Shown piece by piece: positions 17,698 through 29,144 of a DNA stretch of 52,405 nucleotides. Origin of the DNA: Bacteroidales bacterium (lineage in GTDB: Bacteria; Bacteroidota; Bacteroidia; Bacteroidales; F082). The stretch is from contig JAFYUH010000175.1 of assembly GCA_017549605.1 (NCBI GenBank), positions 1-52,405 of the forward strand, in the 5' to 3' direction. The notes beneath the pieces are model-generated. The model saw nothing but the letters and a program-made list of their open reading frames with translations. It searched no databases and had not been told where the DNA came from. The position numbers were made by a program, and so were the translations under genes. Numbering within the stretch: position 1 is the stretch's first letter; each line of letters starts with the position of its first letter.

Positions 17698-18171
17698 ATG
17701 AACATTACAGTATATCATGTTTCTTGTGCGGAAGTAAGGAAACCATCAGTTGATGCCAACGGTGAAAATCTTGGTTTCGGACAGGGATTTTATCTTACAA
17801 ATTCAAAAGCCGAAGCTGAGGCTAAAAAAACAGCGGACAAATCTATCATAAGCGTTTATGAGTTTAATTACTTCAAAACCAAAAACGTAGGATACCGTTT
17901 CAATGAGTTTGAAACCTATAATAAAGAATGGCTTAATTTCGTCGTCGATTGTCGTAAGGGCAAAGATGTCGCTGCTGATTATGACATCGTCATCGCTGGC
18001 GGCTTAGACAATGAAATCGCTGATATTGTTGCAGATTACGAAAGCAATAACATCACTGCTGATGAAGCCGTCGAACAGTTAAGATATAAAGACGTGAAAT
18101 TCCAGATCTGCATTTTGAATCAGGAAATAATCGATTTCAATCTGGAGTTTGTGGATGCAATTAGGAGTTAG
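17698..18171 (+). CDS. DUF3990 protein (ADP-ribosyltransferase-like)
   Basis: A 157-residue protein of DUF3990, a family placed near ADP-ribosyltransferase folds. The opening TVYHVSCAEVRKPS, then NLGFGQGFYLTNSKAEAE and SVYEFNYF, are the family hallmarks (H/Y..G..FYLT). DUF3990 genes are usually paired with a short DUF3791 partner, which is not seen here; instead it lies 15 bases after the AbiEii gene. It may be a second toxin-like enzyme of the same island. The last residues and the stop (IRS then TAG) are encoded by the heptamer repeat that starts here. Confidence 0.75.
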   Translation: MNITVYHVSCAEVRKPSVDANGENLGFGQGFYLTNSKAEAEAKKTADKSIISVYEFNYFKTKNVGYRFNEFETYNKEWLNFVVDCRKGKDVAADYDIVIAGGLDNEIADIVADYESNNITADEAVEQLRYKDVKFQICILNQEIIDFNLEFVDAIRS

Positions 18172-18187
18172 GAATTAGGAATGAATT
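18157..18187. repeat. Heptamer repeat TTAGGAG/TTAGGAA
   Basis: About four units with a 7-base period overlap the 3' end of the DUF3990 gene and supply its TAG stop codon. Confidence 0.7.
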
Positions 18188-18269
18188 AGAGAATACGTAC
18201 ATATTACCCCATAAAAACAATATGTAATTGATGCGTCTTAAAAAATTAACATTTGATAATTAACAGAAT

Positions 18270-19379
18270 ATGGATAATAATATAAAGAACCAGACCAAAG
18301 CGCTTTGGGACAAATGTTTCAGCGAGGAAGACAAACGATTCGTTGACTTTTATTTTGAGAAACGATATAACGAGCAAGATAACATTCATATTGAAAAAGA
18401 CGGCAAGGTGGTCTCAGCGATGCAGCTCATATCCTACCCTTTTTCTTATTATGGAAAGACAATAGGTTGCTCTTACCTTTCAGGTTGCTGCACCGATCCT
18501 GACTATCGCTCGCAAGGCCTGATGAACGACTTAATCATCAAGGCATTAAATCAGGCAAAAAACAACGGCGCTTGTTTCGCAGCATTGATACCAGCAACAG
18601 AAAGTCTCTTCAACTATTACGAAGGAACTAACTTCATCCCTACTTTCGACTATTCTAAGATTAAAATAAAAAGACAACAGTCAACATACAACAGTCAACA
18701 GACGGCATCTGGATGTCAGATTATAAGTCACAGAGTCACAGAGTCACAGAGTCACCAAGAAGATGGAAAACTTGATTTTTATCAGATTTATGACTATTTT
18801 AACACCAAGATGAGAAGTCGTAACTGCTGCATTCAACATGATGAATATGATTTTAGCGTTATCCTTAAAGATTTAGAATTGTTTGACAATCATCTTCTTG
18901 TTGCTAAATATGGTGAAGACATCTGCGGATTAGCATTCTGTTATTTAAGAAACGGCGAGATATTTATCAAAGACGTCTTTGCGGAATCTGCTGCAATTTT
19001 CGGTGACTTGATAACTGCAGCGGCAAATGTTTTCGACAACGAGAATGTCAATATCATTATTTCTCCAGTTCCAGGACAAAAGACACATAAACTCGGCATG
19101 GCGAGAATCATCGACGCTGAGACAATGCTTCGCATCTACGCCATGACACATCCAAAGATGAAAGTTGAAATCTCAATCGTCGACCCGATATTGACACATA
19201 ATAACGGTACATATTATATCAACAATGGAGTCCTTGACAAGAAGAACTCCATCGGTACTAATGTGGTTGATATTGAACAGCTCACACAAGCCTTATTCGG
19301 ATATAACATAGAAAATCTTCCAGAAAAACTACAGGCATTCAACAAGCAAGCAGCCTTTATGAGCTTGATGTTGGATTGA
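18270..19379 (+). CDS. GNAT family N-acetyltransferase (Eis-like) with repeat-encoded insert
   Basis: A 369-residue acyltransferase. The N-terminal GNAT core carries GKTIGCSYLSGCCTDPDYRS and QGLMNDLIIKALNQA (the acetyl-CoA loop R-S-Q-G-L-M). A second GNAT-like and a sterol-carrier-like C-terminal part follow, as in Eis-type proteins. Residues about 137-164 are encoded by short-period repeat DNA (GTCAACA units, then CACAGAGT units) and give a polar low-complexity linker between domains. Start ATG is preceded by an A+T-rich 90-base leader. Substrate unknown. Confidence 0.8.
   Translation: MDNNIKNQTKALWDKCFSEEDKRFVDFYFEKRYNEQDNIHIEKDGKVVSAMQLISYPFSYYGKTIGCSYLSGCCTDPDYRSQGLMNDLIIKALNQAKNNGACFAALIPATESLFNYYEGTNFIPTFDYSKIKIKRQQSTYNSQQTASGCQIISHRVTESQSHQEDGKLDFYQIYDYFNTKMRSRNCCIQHDEYDFSVILKDLELFDNHLLVAKYGEDICGLAFCYLRNGEIFIKDVFAESAAIFGDLITAAANVFDNENVNIIISPVPGQKTHKLGMARIIDAETMLRIYAMTHPKMKVEISIVDPILTHNNGTYYINNGVLDKKNSIGTNVVDIEQLTQALFGYNIENLPEKLQAFNKQAAFMSLMLD
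18680..18762. repeat. Short-period repeats inside the GNAT gene
   Basis: Units of GTCAACA/ACAACAG (18680-18704) and then three exact 8-bp units CACAGAGT (about 18728-18755) lie in frame in the coding sequence without introducing a stop. Confidence 0.7.
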
Positions 19380-19387
19380 TTTTTAAG

Positions 19388-19426
19388 CCATTCGTGTCTA
19401 GCTAGAATATAGATAGGCACGAATGG
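19388..19426. terminator. Hairpin between convergent genes
   Basis: Arms CCATTCGTGTCTA and TAGGCACGAATGG pair over 12 of 13 positions around a 13-base loop, placed between the convergent GNAT gene and the tolC-like gene. T tracts are poor, so terminator function in either direction is inferred from position. The CATTCGTG/CACGAATG arm also resembles the tandem palindromes at 30074. Confidence 0.5.
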
Positions 19427-19469
19427 AATAACTCAGGATCGTTGTCATAAGTGACATTGAGACCTATAA

Positions 19470-20834
19470 TCACCATCCTCCTCCCAAAGCCTTATACAAT
19501 TTCACCATGGTGATCTGTTTGTCGCGGTAGGCGTTGCTGAGACTTATCTGCGCATCAAAATAGTTTCTCTGTGCGTCAAGGACATTGAGGTATGCAATAA
19601 CGCCGTTGATATATTGCAGTTGCGCCAGTTCCATTGTAGCCTTGGCCGACTGCTCAAGTAACAAACGTGTTTCGTATATTTCCTTTATCTTGTTAAACTC
19701 AACCAAGGCGTTCATAACATCGTAAAAAGCCGACATGACGACTTTCTCATAATTGTAACATTCCTGTTCATAAACAGCCTTCTGTGCCTTATATTTAGCA
19801 TTGTTCTTACCCATATTAAATACTGGCGACAAAAGATTTGCGCTGATGAAAAACATTGGTGATGATAATAATGTAGCGAACTGATCTGTCTCCAGACCGA
19901 GGTTTGATGTCAGCGCTATCTTAGGAAACATATTGGTATATGCCACTCCAACTTTAGCGTTGGCTGCTATGAGTCGCTGTTCTGCTTTTCTCACGTCAGG
20001 TCTTCTCTCCATAAGTTCCGAAGGCAAGCCGACTGGTATGCTGTCTGGCAACACTAAGTTGTTCTGTTTCCTGACTCTCTCGACTCTCTTAGGATAACTT
20101 CCTGATAATGCAAGGAGCTCGTTTTCCTTCATGGCGATTTTCTTTTCCAAGTCAGGAATCATAGTGGCTGTCTTGGCATATTCCAACTTGGCCTGCTGAT
20201 ATGATGTCTCGCTTGTCAAGCCTCCTTCAAAACGAATCTTGGCAAGTCGCACGCCGTCTTCTCTAGCCTTGAGTGTCTGCTTCACGATGAGAAGTTCGTT
20301 GTCGAGGGCTATGAGCTCGAAATATATCTCCGCGACTTCCGCCACAAGACTCATCATCAAGGCTCTCTGTCCTTCTATCGTTGACATATATTCTGCAATA
20401 GAAGCTTCATTTGCCCATCGTAAGTTTCCCCATAAATCCAACTCCCAGCTTATGTTAGCCTTCACTCCATATTCAATATCGTGTGGCTTGCTATAATCGC
20501 CTTGATAGTTGAGCTTTTCGTCTTGTCCGTAGACGCTGGCATTGATCTTAGGGAAAAAGTCTGCGTAATCCATCTTCTTTTTTGCAGCCATCTCTTTGAC
20601 CTTCGCCACGGCAATCTTCATATCTTTGTTATTATCCAAGGTATATTGAATGAGATTCCTCAGATTGGTGTCGGCATAGACATCCCACCATTTGATATCG
20701 GCGAAGCAGGTGCTGTCTTGAGTGTAAGACATAAACTCAGCAGGCATGTCGATTTCCATCTTGGTATATTCTTTCCCTATCTTGCAAGAAGAGAAAAAGA
20801 ACAAGGATAATATTATTGCTATATACTTTTTCAT
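19470..20834 (-). CDS. Outer-membrane efflux lipoprotein (TolC/OprM type)
   Basis: A 454-residue outer-membrane factor of an RND tripartite pump. A lipobox ends at Cys17 (SLFFFSSC), and two outer-membrane-efflux repeats follow, with the NodT/OprM-type blocks DIKWWDVYADTNLRNLIQ, GVRLAKIRFEGGLTSETS and ERRPDVRKAEQRLIAANA. Its ATG overlaps the permease stop by 4 bases, so it is the last gene of the three-gene efflux operon. Confidence 0.92.
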   Translation of the reverse strand: MKKYIAIILSLFFFSSCKIGKEYTKMEIDMPAEFMSYTQDSTCFADIKWWDVYADTNLRNLIQYTLDNNKDMKIAVAKVKEMAAKKKMDYADFFPKINASVYGQDEKLNYQGDYSKPHDIEYGVKANISWELDLWGNLRWANEASIAEYMSTIEGQRALMMSLVAEVAEIYFELIALDNELLIVKQTLKAREDGVRLAKIRFEGGLTSETSYQQAKLEYAKTATMIPDLEKKIAMKENELLALSGSYPKRVERVRKQNNLVLPDSIPVGLPSELMERRPDVRKAEQRLIAANAKVGVAYTNMFPKIALTSNLGLETDQFATLLSSPMFFISANLLSPVFNMGKNNAKYKAQKAVYEQECYNYEKVVMSAFYDVMNALVEFNKIKEIYETRLLLEQSAKATMELAQLQYINGVIAYLNVLDAQRNYFDAQISLSNAYRDKQITMVKLYKALGGGW

Positions 20835-23800
20835 GATTCGGATCTTTTGAATTTGTTTTTGATTTTATATATGATGACGAAGAAGAACGGCACCATTATC
20901 ACGCCGAATATAACTGCGCTTATCATGCCGAAGAACACACCTGTTCCGATGGCCTGACGGCTGGCTGAACCTGGACCGCTAGACAATACCAATGGTATCA
21001 ATCCTAAGATAAACGCCAATGATGTCATCAAGATAGGACGGAATCTCTGACGTGTAGCCATGACTGCTGCGTGTACGACATCTTCTCCTCTGTCCACCAT
21101 TTCTTTTGCAAACTCAACGATGAGGATGGCGTTCTTGGCTGCGAGTCCCATCAACATGACGAGTCCTATCTGAAAGTAGATGTCGTTTTCCAATCCGCTC
21201 ACCCATATTCCTAAATAAGAACCGAGTACTGCTATAGGCAATGATAATATCACTGCTATAGGAATGATCCAGCTTTCGTATAAAGCAGCAAGGAACAAGA
21301 AAACAAAGACAAATACCAAGGCTAATATCACGGCCAACTTGCCTCCTGCCTGCTTCTCTTGATATGAGAGTCCGCTCCATTCCACATCGATGTTCTTAGG
21401 AAGATAAGTATCGACAAGTTCTTCCATCACCTTTGTCGCTTCACCTGAGCTGTATCCTTGAGCAGCCTGACCTCTCACGACGACACTGTTGAACATATTG
21501 AACCTGCTGATGCTGCCAGGACCTGTGGTATATGAGGTGCTACCTAATGATGTCAATGGTATCATAGTTCTGTTGGCGCCTCTCACATAGAAAAGGTTGA
21601 TGTTGTTCTGCGACTGACGGTAGTCGGCCTCAGCTTGTATGTAGACGCGATATACTCTGTTGAAAAGGTTGAAGTCGTTGACATAGACGCTTCCCGTATA
21701 AGCCTTCATGGTTGAGAATATATCTGCCATCGGCACTCCCGCAAGACGTGCCTTGTCTCTGTCGACATCGAAATAAAGCTGTGGTATGTCCGACTTCAAT
21801 GATGTTGACAAACTCGACAGTTCCTTACGTTTTGAGGCATAATGCATCAAGGTGTCTGTCGCTGCTACGAGATTCTCGAAGGTAGCATCGGAACGTGCCT
21901 CAAGCTGCATCTCAAAACCTCCCGATGATCCTAATCCTGGAATGACCGGTGGCAATGAGAGATAGACCTTGGCCTCAGGATAACGTGTGAATTCTTTTCT
22001 CACCTTGTTCATGATATCTTGTATCGTGGTGCGGTCTCTCTCATCCCAAGGCTTGAGAATTACTGTAAGTTCTGTTGCCGACTGACTTACACCAACGCGT
22101 GAACTTGAACCCACGACGCTTTGTACGTAATCGACTTCATCAAGTTGCATGAGATAATCAACGGCTCTGTCGGCAACGATACGAGAACGTTCCAAGGTAG
22201 CATTCTCTGGCAGTTCCAACTCTACCTTGAAATATCCTTGGTCTTCAACAGGAAGGAAACTCGTTGGTATAATCTTGTTTAATGCTAATATTGAAATTAA
22301 GATAATGCCGAACCATAACAACATCCTTCTTGGATTTTTTACAACAGCTAATATTGCATTGCCGTATTTCTCTTCTCCTATATGTAAGAATCTGTTGATA
22401 TTTCTGAAGATGAAATTAGGTTTGGCATCGCTTTTTGGTTTCAATATCAAAGAACACATCACAGGACTCAATGTGAGTGCCACAACTGTGGAGATCAATA
22501 CTGACACTACGATTGTTATCGTAAATTGTCTGTATAATATACCTGTTATGCCAGCGAGGAAACTGACCGGCACGAATACTGCAGCGAGTACTAATGATGT
22601 AGCGATGAGCGGACTTACGAGCGTCTCCATCGCTTTCTTCGTGGCTTCGTACGGCGACAGATGTTCGTGTTCCATGATACGTTCCACGTTCTCAACCACC
22701 ACAATAGCGTCGTCAACGACGATACCGATTGCCAATACAAGTCCTAAGAGTGTCAGCATATTCAAAGAGAAACCGAATATCAGCATAAAGCCGAATGTTC
22801 CTATCAATGAGATCGGCACTGCCACCAAAGGTATTATGGTAGATCTCCAGCTCTGCAATGAGAGGAAGACGACGAGTATGACGAGCAACAAGGCTTCAAA
22901 TAATGTCTTATACACTTCTGAGATTGACTCTGAGATATATGTCGTCATATCGAAAGGTATCTCGTATGTCATTCCTTCTGGGAAGTTGACGCTGATCTCT
23001 TCCATTAAGTCTTTCACCTTATTTGCCACTTCGACGGCATTAGCTCCAGGAAGCATATATATTCCTAAGATAGCAGCGTTCTCGCCGTTGATGCCGCTCT
23101 CGGTGTTATATGACTGAGCCTCCAACGATATTCTCGCCACGTCACGCAGTCTGATCAAAGATCCGTCAGGGTTGGCTCTCACCACTATATCCTCAAACTG
23201 CCCTACTGTAGAGAGACGTCCTTGCGTTGTGATTGGAGTTGTGATGTCTATTCCCGACATAGGAGCCTTGCCCAACTCACCTGCTGCCGACTCTCTGTTC
23301 TGGTCCTTCAAACTCTTCTGAAGGTCAGCGATTGTCAAGCCGTAGCTTGCGAGTTTGTCGGGCTGCACCCATATCTGCATAGCGTAATAACGTCCGCCGA
23401 TGCTGGAAACTCTACCTACTCCAGGTATACGTCTGATGAGGTCGAGGACGTTAAGAGTGGCGAAGTTACTGAGATATATCTCATCGAATTTAGGGTCTGA
23501 TGATGTGAGGCATATCGTCATGAGCTGACTTGGCGACTGACGCTCCACGTTGATGCCGTTCTGCACCACTTCTGCCGGCAGTCGTGACTCTGCCAATTTT
23601 ATTCTGTTTTGAATATCGACAGCTGCCAGCTCTGGGTCGGTGCCAATGTCAAAGGTTACGGTAGCAGAGAAACTTCCGGAGTTGGAACTCGTGGATTCCA
23701 TATATATCATGCCTGGAGTTCCGTTGAGCTGCTGTTCTATCGGAGTCGCTACTGCCTGCGCTACTGTGAGCGAGCTGGCGCCAGGATAAGAAGCGCTGAT

Positions 23801-23935
23801 CTTAACCACCGGCGGCGTAATCTGAGGATATTGGTCTATAGGCAACATCGTCAGGCCAATAAATCCTAAGATGACAATCAATATTGATATGACGATGGAA
23901 AATACCGGTCTATCTATAAAAAATGATACCTTCAT
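20831..23935 (-). CDS. RND multidrug efflux permease (AcrB/MexB type)
   Basis: A 1034-residue inner-membrane proton antiporter of the HAE1 family, of normal length with twelve predicted membrane segments and two large periplasmic loops. Evidence includes the N-terminal FFIDRPVFSIVISILIVILG, VAQAVATPIEQQLNG, and the TM4 proton-relay pair in GIVVDDAIVVVENVER. LPIAVLGSYLGIW and GLAAKNAILIVEFA follow in the second half. The gene is 5 bases from the adaptor and overlaps the outer-membrane factor. Substrates cannot be deduced; no local TetR/MarR repressor is visible. Confidence 0.96.
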   Translation of the reverse strand: MKVSFFIDRPVFSIVISILIVILGFIGLTMLPIDQYPQITPPVVKISASYPGASSLTVAQAVATPIEQQLNGTPGMIYMESTSSNSGSFSATVTFDIGTDPELAAVDIQNRIKLAESRLPAEVVQNGINVERQSPSQLMTICLTSSDPKFDEIYLSNFATLNVLDLIRRIPGVGRVSSIGGRYYAMQIWVQPDKLASYGLTIADLQKSLKDQNRESAAGELGKAPMSGIDITTPITTQGRLSTVGQFEDIVVRANPDGSLIRLRDVARISLEAQSYNTESGINGENAAILGIYMLPGANAVEVANKVKDLMEEISVNFPEGMTYEIPFDMTTYISESISEVYKTLFEALLLVILVVFLSLQSWRSTIIPLVAVPISLIGTFGFMLIFGFSLNMLTLLGLVLAIGIVVDDAIVVVENVERIMEHEHLSPYEATKKAMETLVSPLIATSLVLAAVFVPVSFLAGITGILYRQFTITIVVSVLISTVVALTLSPVMCSLILKPKSDAKPNFIFRNINRFLHIGEEKYGNAILAVVKNPRRMLLWFGIILISILALNKIIPTSFLPVEDQGYFKVELELPENATLERSRIVADRAVDYLMQLDEVDYVQSVVGSSSRVGVSQSATELTVILKPWDERDRTTIQDIMNKVRKEFTRYPEAKVYLSLPPVIPGLGSSGGFEMQLEARSDATFENLVAATDTLMHYASKRKELSSLSTSLKSDIPQLYFDVDRDKARLAGVPMADIFSTMKAYTGSVYVNDFNLFNRVYRVYIQAEADYRQSQNNINLFYVRGANRTMIPLTSLGSTSYTTGPGSISRFNMFNSVVVRGQAAQGYSSGEATKVMEELVDTYLPKNIDVEWSGLSYQEKQAGGKLAVILALVFVFVFLFLAALYESWIIPIAVILSLPIAVLGSYLGIWVSGLENDIYFQIGLVMLMGLAAKNAILIVEFAKEMVDRGEDVVHAAVMATRQRFRPILMTSLAFILGLIPLVLSSGPGSASRQAIGTGVFFGMISAVIFGVIMVPFFFVIIYKIKNKFKRSES

Positions 23936-23940
23936 AACTC

Positions 23941-25092
23941 TTAGTCTTTGTAATAAAATTCAACTCTATCACCAGGATTCAACTTATGGTATCCTTCTGT
24001 GACGATAAACTCTCCTGCGCTGAGGCCTCTCTCTACAACCACATTGTTATTTATCTCAGGACCGATCTCTATGAATCTTCTCTCCACTGTGGCGTCGGCA
24101 CGCAACACATAGATGTATGCGCCGCCTTTTTCAATGTCAACAGACTTCAAAGGAACCACGTTGGCATTTTCTCTTACGTCTAACAACAACTTGACTTTTG
24201 TAAACTGTCCTGGCAACAATGCTCTGTTGGGATTTGTCATCGCTGCTCTGACTGAAAATGTTCCTGTGAGTTCATCAACTTGAGGAGCGGCGAAGTCGAC
24301 AAGACCTTTATATGGATATATTGTGTTGTCTGCTAATGTAATTGTTACATGAGGCTGCCATGAACGGGTGGTGTCTTTCTGTCCGAACTCGACGTTTCTT
24401 TCTTTCGACTTAAGATAATCCAATGCTGTCATGCTGAAGTCGATCAAGACGGTGTCCATCTTTATTATAGTTGCCAGATGCGACTTTGATGATGGTCCCA
24501 CCAAAGTGCCGAGGTCCACTTCACTCTCGCTGATATATCCTGATATTGGTGAATTTACTGTGGTATAACCGAGTTCAAGTTCTGCTTGGTATAAGTCGGC
24601 CTCGCTCATTGAGACAGACGCCTTGGCTGTTTCGTATGCAGCTATGGCATTATCCAAATCAAGCTGACTGGCAGCGTTTTGTTCATATAAAGGACGAATT
24701 CTTTCCAAGTCGCGTTCTGCCTTACGAGCCTGCGCCTTGTCTTTGTTGAGCTGCGCCTTGGCCTTGTCGACTCTCGCCCTGTATCTGTCTTGGTTGATGA
24801 CAAACAACAACTGGTTCTTGCAGATATATGTTCCTTCTTCGAACAGCATCTTTTCCAAATAGCCTTCAACACGAGCTCTGATTTCAACGAACTGCTGTGC
24901 TCTGATACGTCCTACATATTCTCCGTAGATGGCGACATCTTCCTGTTTTACCTTCTCCACTGTAACAAATGGATATACCTCTTCAGGTTCTTCCTTATCT
25001 AAAAAATGTAAAATAAAAGCTGCAGTAACAACAAGTAATATTGCAGTGATAATTAGTTTTTTGTGTTTAGTAATAAAATTTAGTTTTTCCAT
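23941..25092 (-). CDS. RND efflux periplasmic adaptor (HlyD/AcrA type)
   Basis: A 383-residue membrane fusion protein from ATG 25092; a TTG seven codons upstream is a weaker start. An N-terminal membrane anchor (LIITAILLVVTAAFILHFL) is followed by the biotinyl-lipoyl half-motif GRIRAQQFVEIRARVEGYLE, a coiled-coil hairpin (about 100-165) and the second half NSPISGYISESEVDLGTLV, then the beta-barrel and membrane-proximal domains. It links the permease to the TolC-type channel and is the first gene of the operon. Confidence 0.94.
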   Translation of the reverse strand: MEKLNFITKHKKLIITAILLVVTAAFILHFLDKEEPEEVYPFVTVEKVKQEDVAIYGEYVGRIRAQQFVEIRARVEGYLEKMLFEEGTYICKNQLLFVINQDRYRARVDKAKAQLNKDKAQARKAERDLERIRPLYEQNAASQLDLDNAIAAYETAKASVSMSEADLYQAELELGYTTVNSPISGYISESEVDLGTLVGPSSKSHLATIIKMDTVLIDFSMTALDYLKSKERNVEFGQKDTTRSWQPHVTITLADNTIYPYKGLVDFAAPQVDELTGTFSVRAAMTNPNRALLPGQFTKVKLLLDVRENANVVPLKSVDIEKGGAYIYVLRADATVERRFIEIGPEINNNVVVERGLSAGEFIVTEGYHKLNPGDRVEFYYKD

Positions 25093-25225
25093 ATAATTAT
25101 TAAAATTTAACAATAAGAATTTACAAGCATTATACCAATGGAAATTGTTGCTGATATATGATGATTTACGTTTTAGTATTTATTATAAGATTCTACAAAG
25201 TGTGTATTTTTTCCACACGACATTA

Positions 25226-25256
25226 AAAAAGGCCAAAGAATAACTTTAGCCTTTTT
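25226..25256. terminator. Bidirectional terminator after yidC
   Basis: A 13-position stem (AAAAAGGCCAAAG against CTTTAGCCTTTTT, one mismatch) around a 5-base loop is flanked by A and T runs on both sides. On the minus strand it lies about 30 bases past the yidC stop, isolating yidC from the efflux operon. Confidence 0.8.
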
Positions 25257-25288
25257 ATTAGCCTTTGGTCTTTTAACCATTAGCTATA

Positions 25289-27211
25289 TTATCGTCTCAT
25301 TTGTTGTTGCTGTTGTCTTTGCATCTCTTCCAAACGTTTTTGGAAATTAGATTTCTTAACAGGTTTCTTCTTAGCTTTTTCAATTTGTTTACGGAGTCTG
25401 TCTTCGTTGATGCAAATCTTGAAGATGTACATTTGTAAGAATGTGAACAAGTTGACTAAGAGGTAATAGTAACTCAAACCTGCTGAGTAACTGTTGAAGA
25501 TACCGAGGAACATGATTGGCATGAGATACATCATGAACTTCATACCTGGCATTGCTTGGTTACCTTGAGTTTGTTGCATTTGCTTATTATTGATATAAGT
25601 ATAAAGCAATGTTGCTGCTGTCATCAATAATGTGAACAAACTTACGTGATCGCCATACCATGGAATATTGAAAGGCAAATCTAAAACACTATCATATGTT
25701 GACAAGTCGTCTGCCCATAAGAATGATTGTTGACGCAACTCGATACTTGATGGGAAGAAACGGAATATAGCGATCAATACAGGGAACTGGAGAAGCATTG
25801 GGAGACATCCTGACATTGGGCTTGCTCCTGCTTTCTTATAAAGATCCATGATAGCCTGTTGTTTCTTCATGGCGTCTTCTTGCTTAGGATATTTCTCGTT
25901 GATAGCATCGATCTCTGGTTTCAAGACGCGCATCTTAGCTGTTGACATATAAGATTTGAATGCGATAGGCATCAAACAGATCTTGATGATGAGAGTCAAG
26001 ATTAAGATAACGATACCGTAGTTCCAGCCATAGTGACCTAACCAACTGAATACGTTGATAACAATGAGTTTGTTGATCCAAGAGATGAGTTTGCCGCCGA
26101 GAGGAATCTGATTTTCAAGACCTATACCATATTTTTTCAAGACTTTAAAGTTATTAGGACCGAAATAATATGACATCTCTATCTTATTGTCTTCGTTCAA
26201 GCCATCGAAAGGAACATCGATAGCAGCACTCATTGATTTTTGGTAACGAGAGTTTGAAGGTCTTGATTTTGTATGCAATTCAATGAAAGCGTCATCGAAG
26301 CTGTCTTTTGAGATAAGAGCGTAGCTGAAGAATTTCTGTTTGAATGAAATCCATTTAACACCTGAACGCAATTCTTTTTCTTCATTAGCGACTTCTGTCT
26401 TAGAAAGAGCTTCTACGTCATTGTTAGCATACATATAATATATTGTCTCGAAATTGATACGGTCGCTGGCTTTTTCTTGTTTGAGAACATCGACTGCCCA
26501 ATTCATTGACATGAAGCGTGTGTTAGCAGGGATTATACCTTTGAGGTTGTTTGTAACAATGTCGAAACCAACCATATATTGGTCTTTGTACATTGTATAA
26601 CGATATTCCAAATATTTATCTAAGCTTTTGTTACCTTCAGCATCGTTGACATAAGCGCGGAATGACATAACCAAAGAGTCTCTTCCGTCGAGTGTTATTG
26701 TCTCATTGCCTTCGTATGGGAAACCATTGAGATATGGTTCAAAATAAAGGTCATAAGAGTTGATGCCTTTACCATCAGCGATGAATTCGAGGTTGAATCT
26801 TGATGTCTCTGCATCGAAGCCTATCAATGGAAGAGAATCGAAAGTCTTATAATCCTTTAATTCTACAGTCTTGACATAAGCGCCTCTTGATGAGAAGTCC
26901 ACTTTGAGGATCTCGTTTTCGAGAGTCCATGTTTTGTTTTCACCTGCTGCTGCGTTTGCGAAAGAACCGTATTGATTGTAGCGAGCTGCGTAAGAATCGT
27001 CTTTAACAGTATTACTTGTCTCTGTCATGAGAGCATTTGCTTCTGCCATTGAGATAGAATCCTTAACGAAGCGTTCTCTGTTAACTCTGTTGATAGAGTC
27101 TTGAATGTGACGTTGTTGTGCTAGTTCTTCTTTAGATGGTGTCATCCATACTGACCAACCAATTAAGATACCTAAAATGAGGACGATACCAATAAGAGAA
27201 TTTTTATCCAT
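25289..27211 (-). CDS. yidC: Membrane protein insertase YidC
   Basis: A 640-residue insertase of the Gram-negative five-segment type. TM1 is at residues 4-22, followed by a large periplasmic beta-supersandwich domain, then the conserved membrane core from about 370 (HYGWNYGIVILILTLIIKICLMPIAFKSY split over TM2, KKAGASPMSGCLPMLLQFPVLIA). The C-terminal tail is basic and Gln-rich (KRLEEMQRQQQQQMRR). It inserts membrane proteins alone or with SecYEG. It stands alone between pyrG and a terminator. Confidence 0.96.
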   Translation of the reverse strand: MDKNSLIGIVLILGILIGWSVWMTPSKEELAQQRHIQDSINRVNRERFVKDSISMAEANALMTETSNTVKDDSYAARYNQYGSFANAAAGENKTWTLENEILKVDFSSRGAYVKTVELKDYKTFDSLPLIGFDAETSRFNLEFIADGKGINSYDLYFEPYLNGFPYEGNETITLDGRDSLVMSFRAYVNDAEGNKSLDKYLEYRYTMYKDQYMVGFDIVTNNLKGIIPANTRFMSMNWAVDVLKQEKASDRINFETIYYMYANNDVEALSKTEVANEEKELRSGVKWISFKQKFFSYALISKDSFDDAFIELHTKSRPSNSRYQKSMSAAIDVPFDGLNEDNKIEMSYYFGPNNFKVLKKYGIGLENQIPLGGKLISWINKLIVINVFSWLGHYGWNYGIVILILTLIIKICLMPIAFKSYMSTAKMRVLKPEIDAINEKYPKQEDAMKKQQAIMDLYKKAGASPMSGCLPMLLQFPVLIAIFRFFPSSIELRQQSFLWADDLSTYDSVLDLPFNIPWYGDHVSLFTLLMTAATLLYTYINNKQMQQTQGNQAMPGMKFMMYLMPIMFLGIFNSYSAGLSYYYLLVNLFTFLQMYIFKICINEDRLRKQIEKAKKKPVKKSNFQKRLEEMQRQQQQQMRR

Positions 27212-27302
27212 ATACTTTTATTTAATTTTTAAAGGTGCAAAATAACATAAAGCCTTGTTTACATTATCATGCACCTATTTTTATTTCGATGTAAGATTAA
27301 TT

Positions 27303-28964
<1,662 letters not shown>

Positions 28965-28979
28965 TCACACTACGGGTTG

Positions 28980-29008
28980 CAAAGATACTAAACTTTATTG
29001 ACAAACAA
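28980..29008 (-). promoter_or_regulatory. Promoter for pyrG
   Basis: TATCTTTG at 28980-28987 (minus strand) is an exact -7 box with TTG at 29006-29008, gap 18. The leader to the start codon is about 65 bases and contains a GTGACGTG/ACGTCTCAC imperfect stem. Confidence 0.6.
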
Positions 29009-29086
29009 AAGATAATTAATTTTATTTTTTCAATTCATAATTCCCGATACATAATGCATAATTAAAGCACATATTATTACTAATGC

Positions 29087-29123
29087 AAAGACGCAAAGTG
29101 TAAGTACTCTGCGTCTTTTTTTT
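29087..29123. terminator. Hairpin downstream of the sigma factor gene
   Basis: A 9-bp stem (AAAGACGCA / TGCGTCTTT) lies 20-60 bases past the minus-strand sigma stop codon. Eight T residues follow on the plus strand but only three on the minus strand, so it is better oriented for plus-strand transcription although no plus gene precedes it. It may be another copy of the dispersed GACGCA stem. Confidence 0.5.
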
Positions 29124-29144
29124 GCCTCTGCGATTTTATGTCTT

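Noticed and set aside
22227..23117. 296-codon open frame on the plus strand
   Set aside because: It is antisense to the RND permease gene, whose motifs are unambiguous; the antisense product shows no family features.
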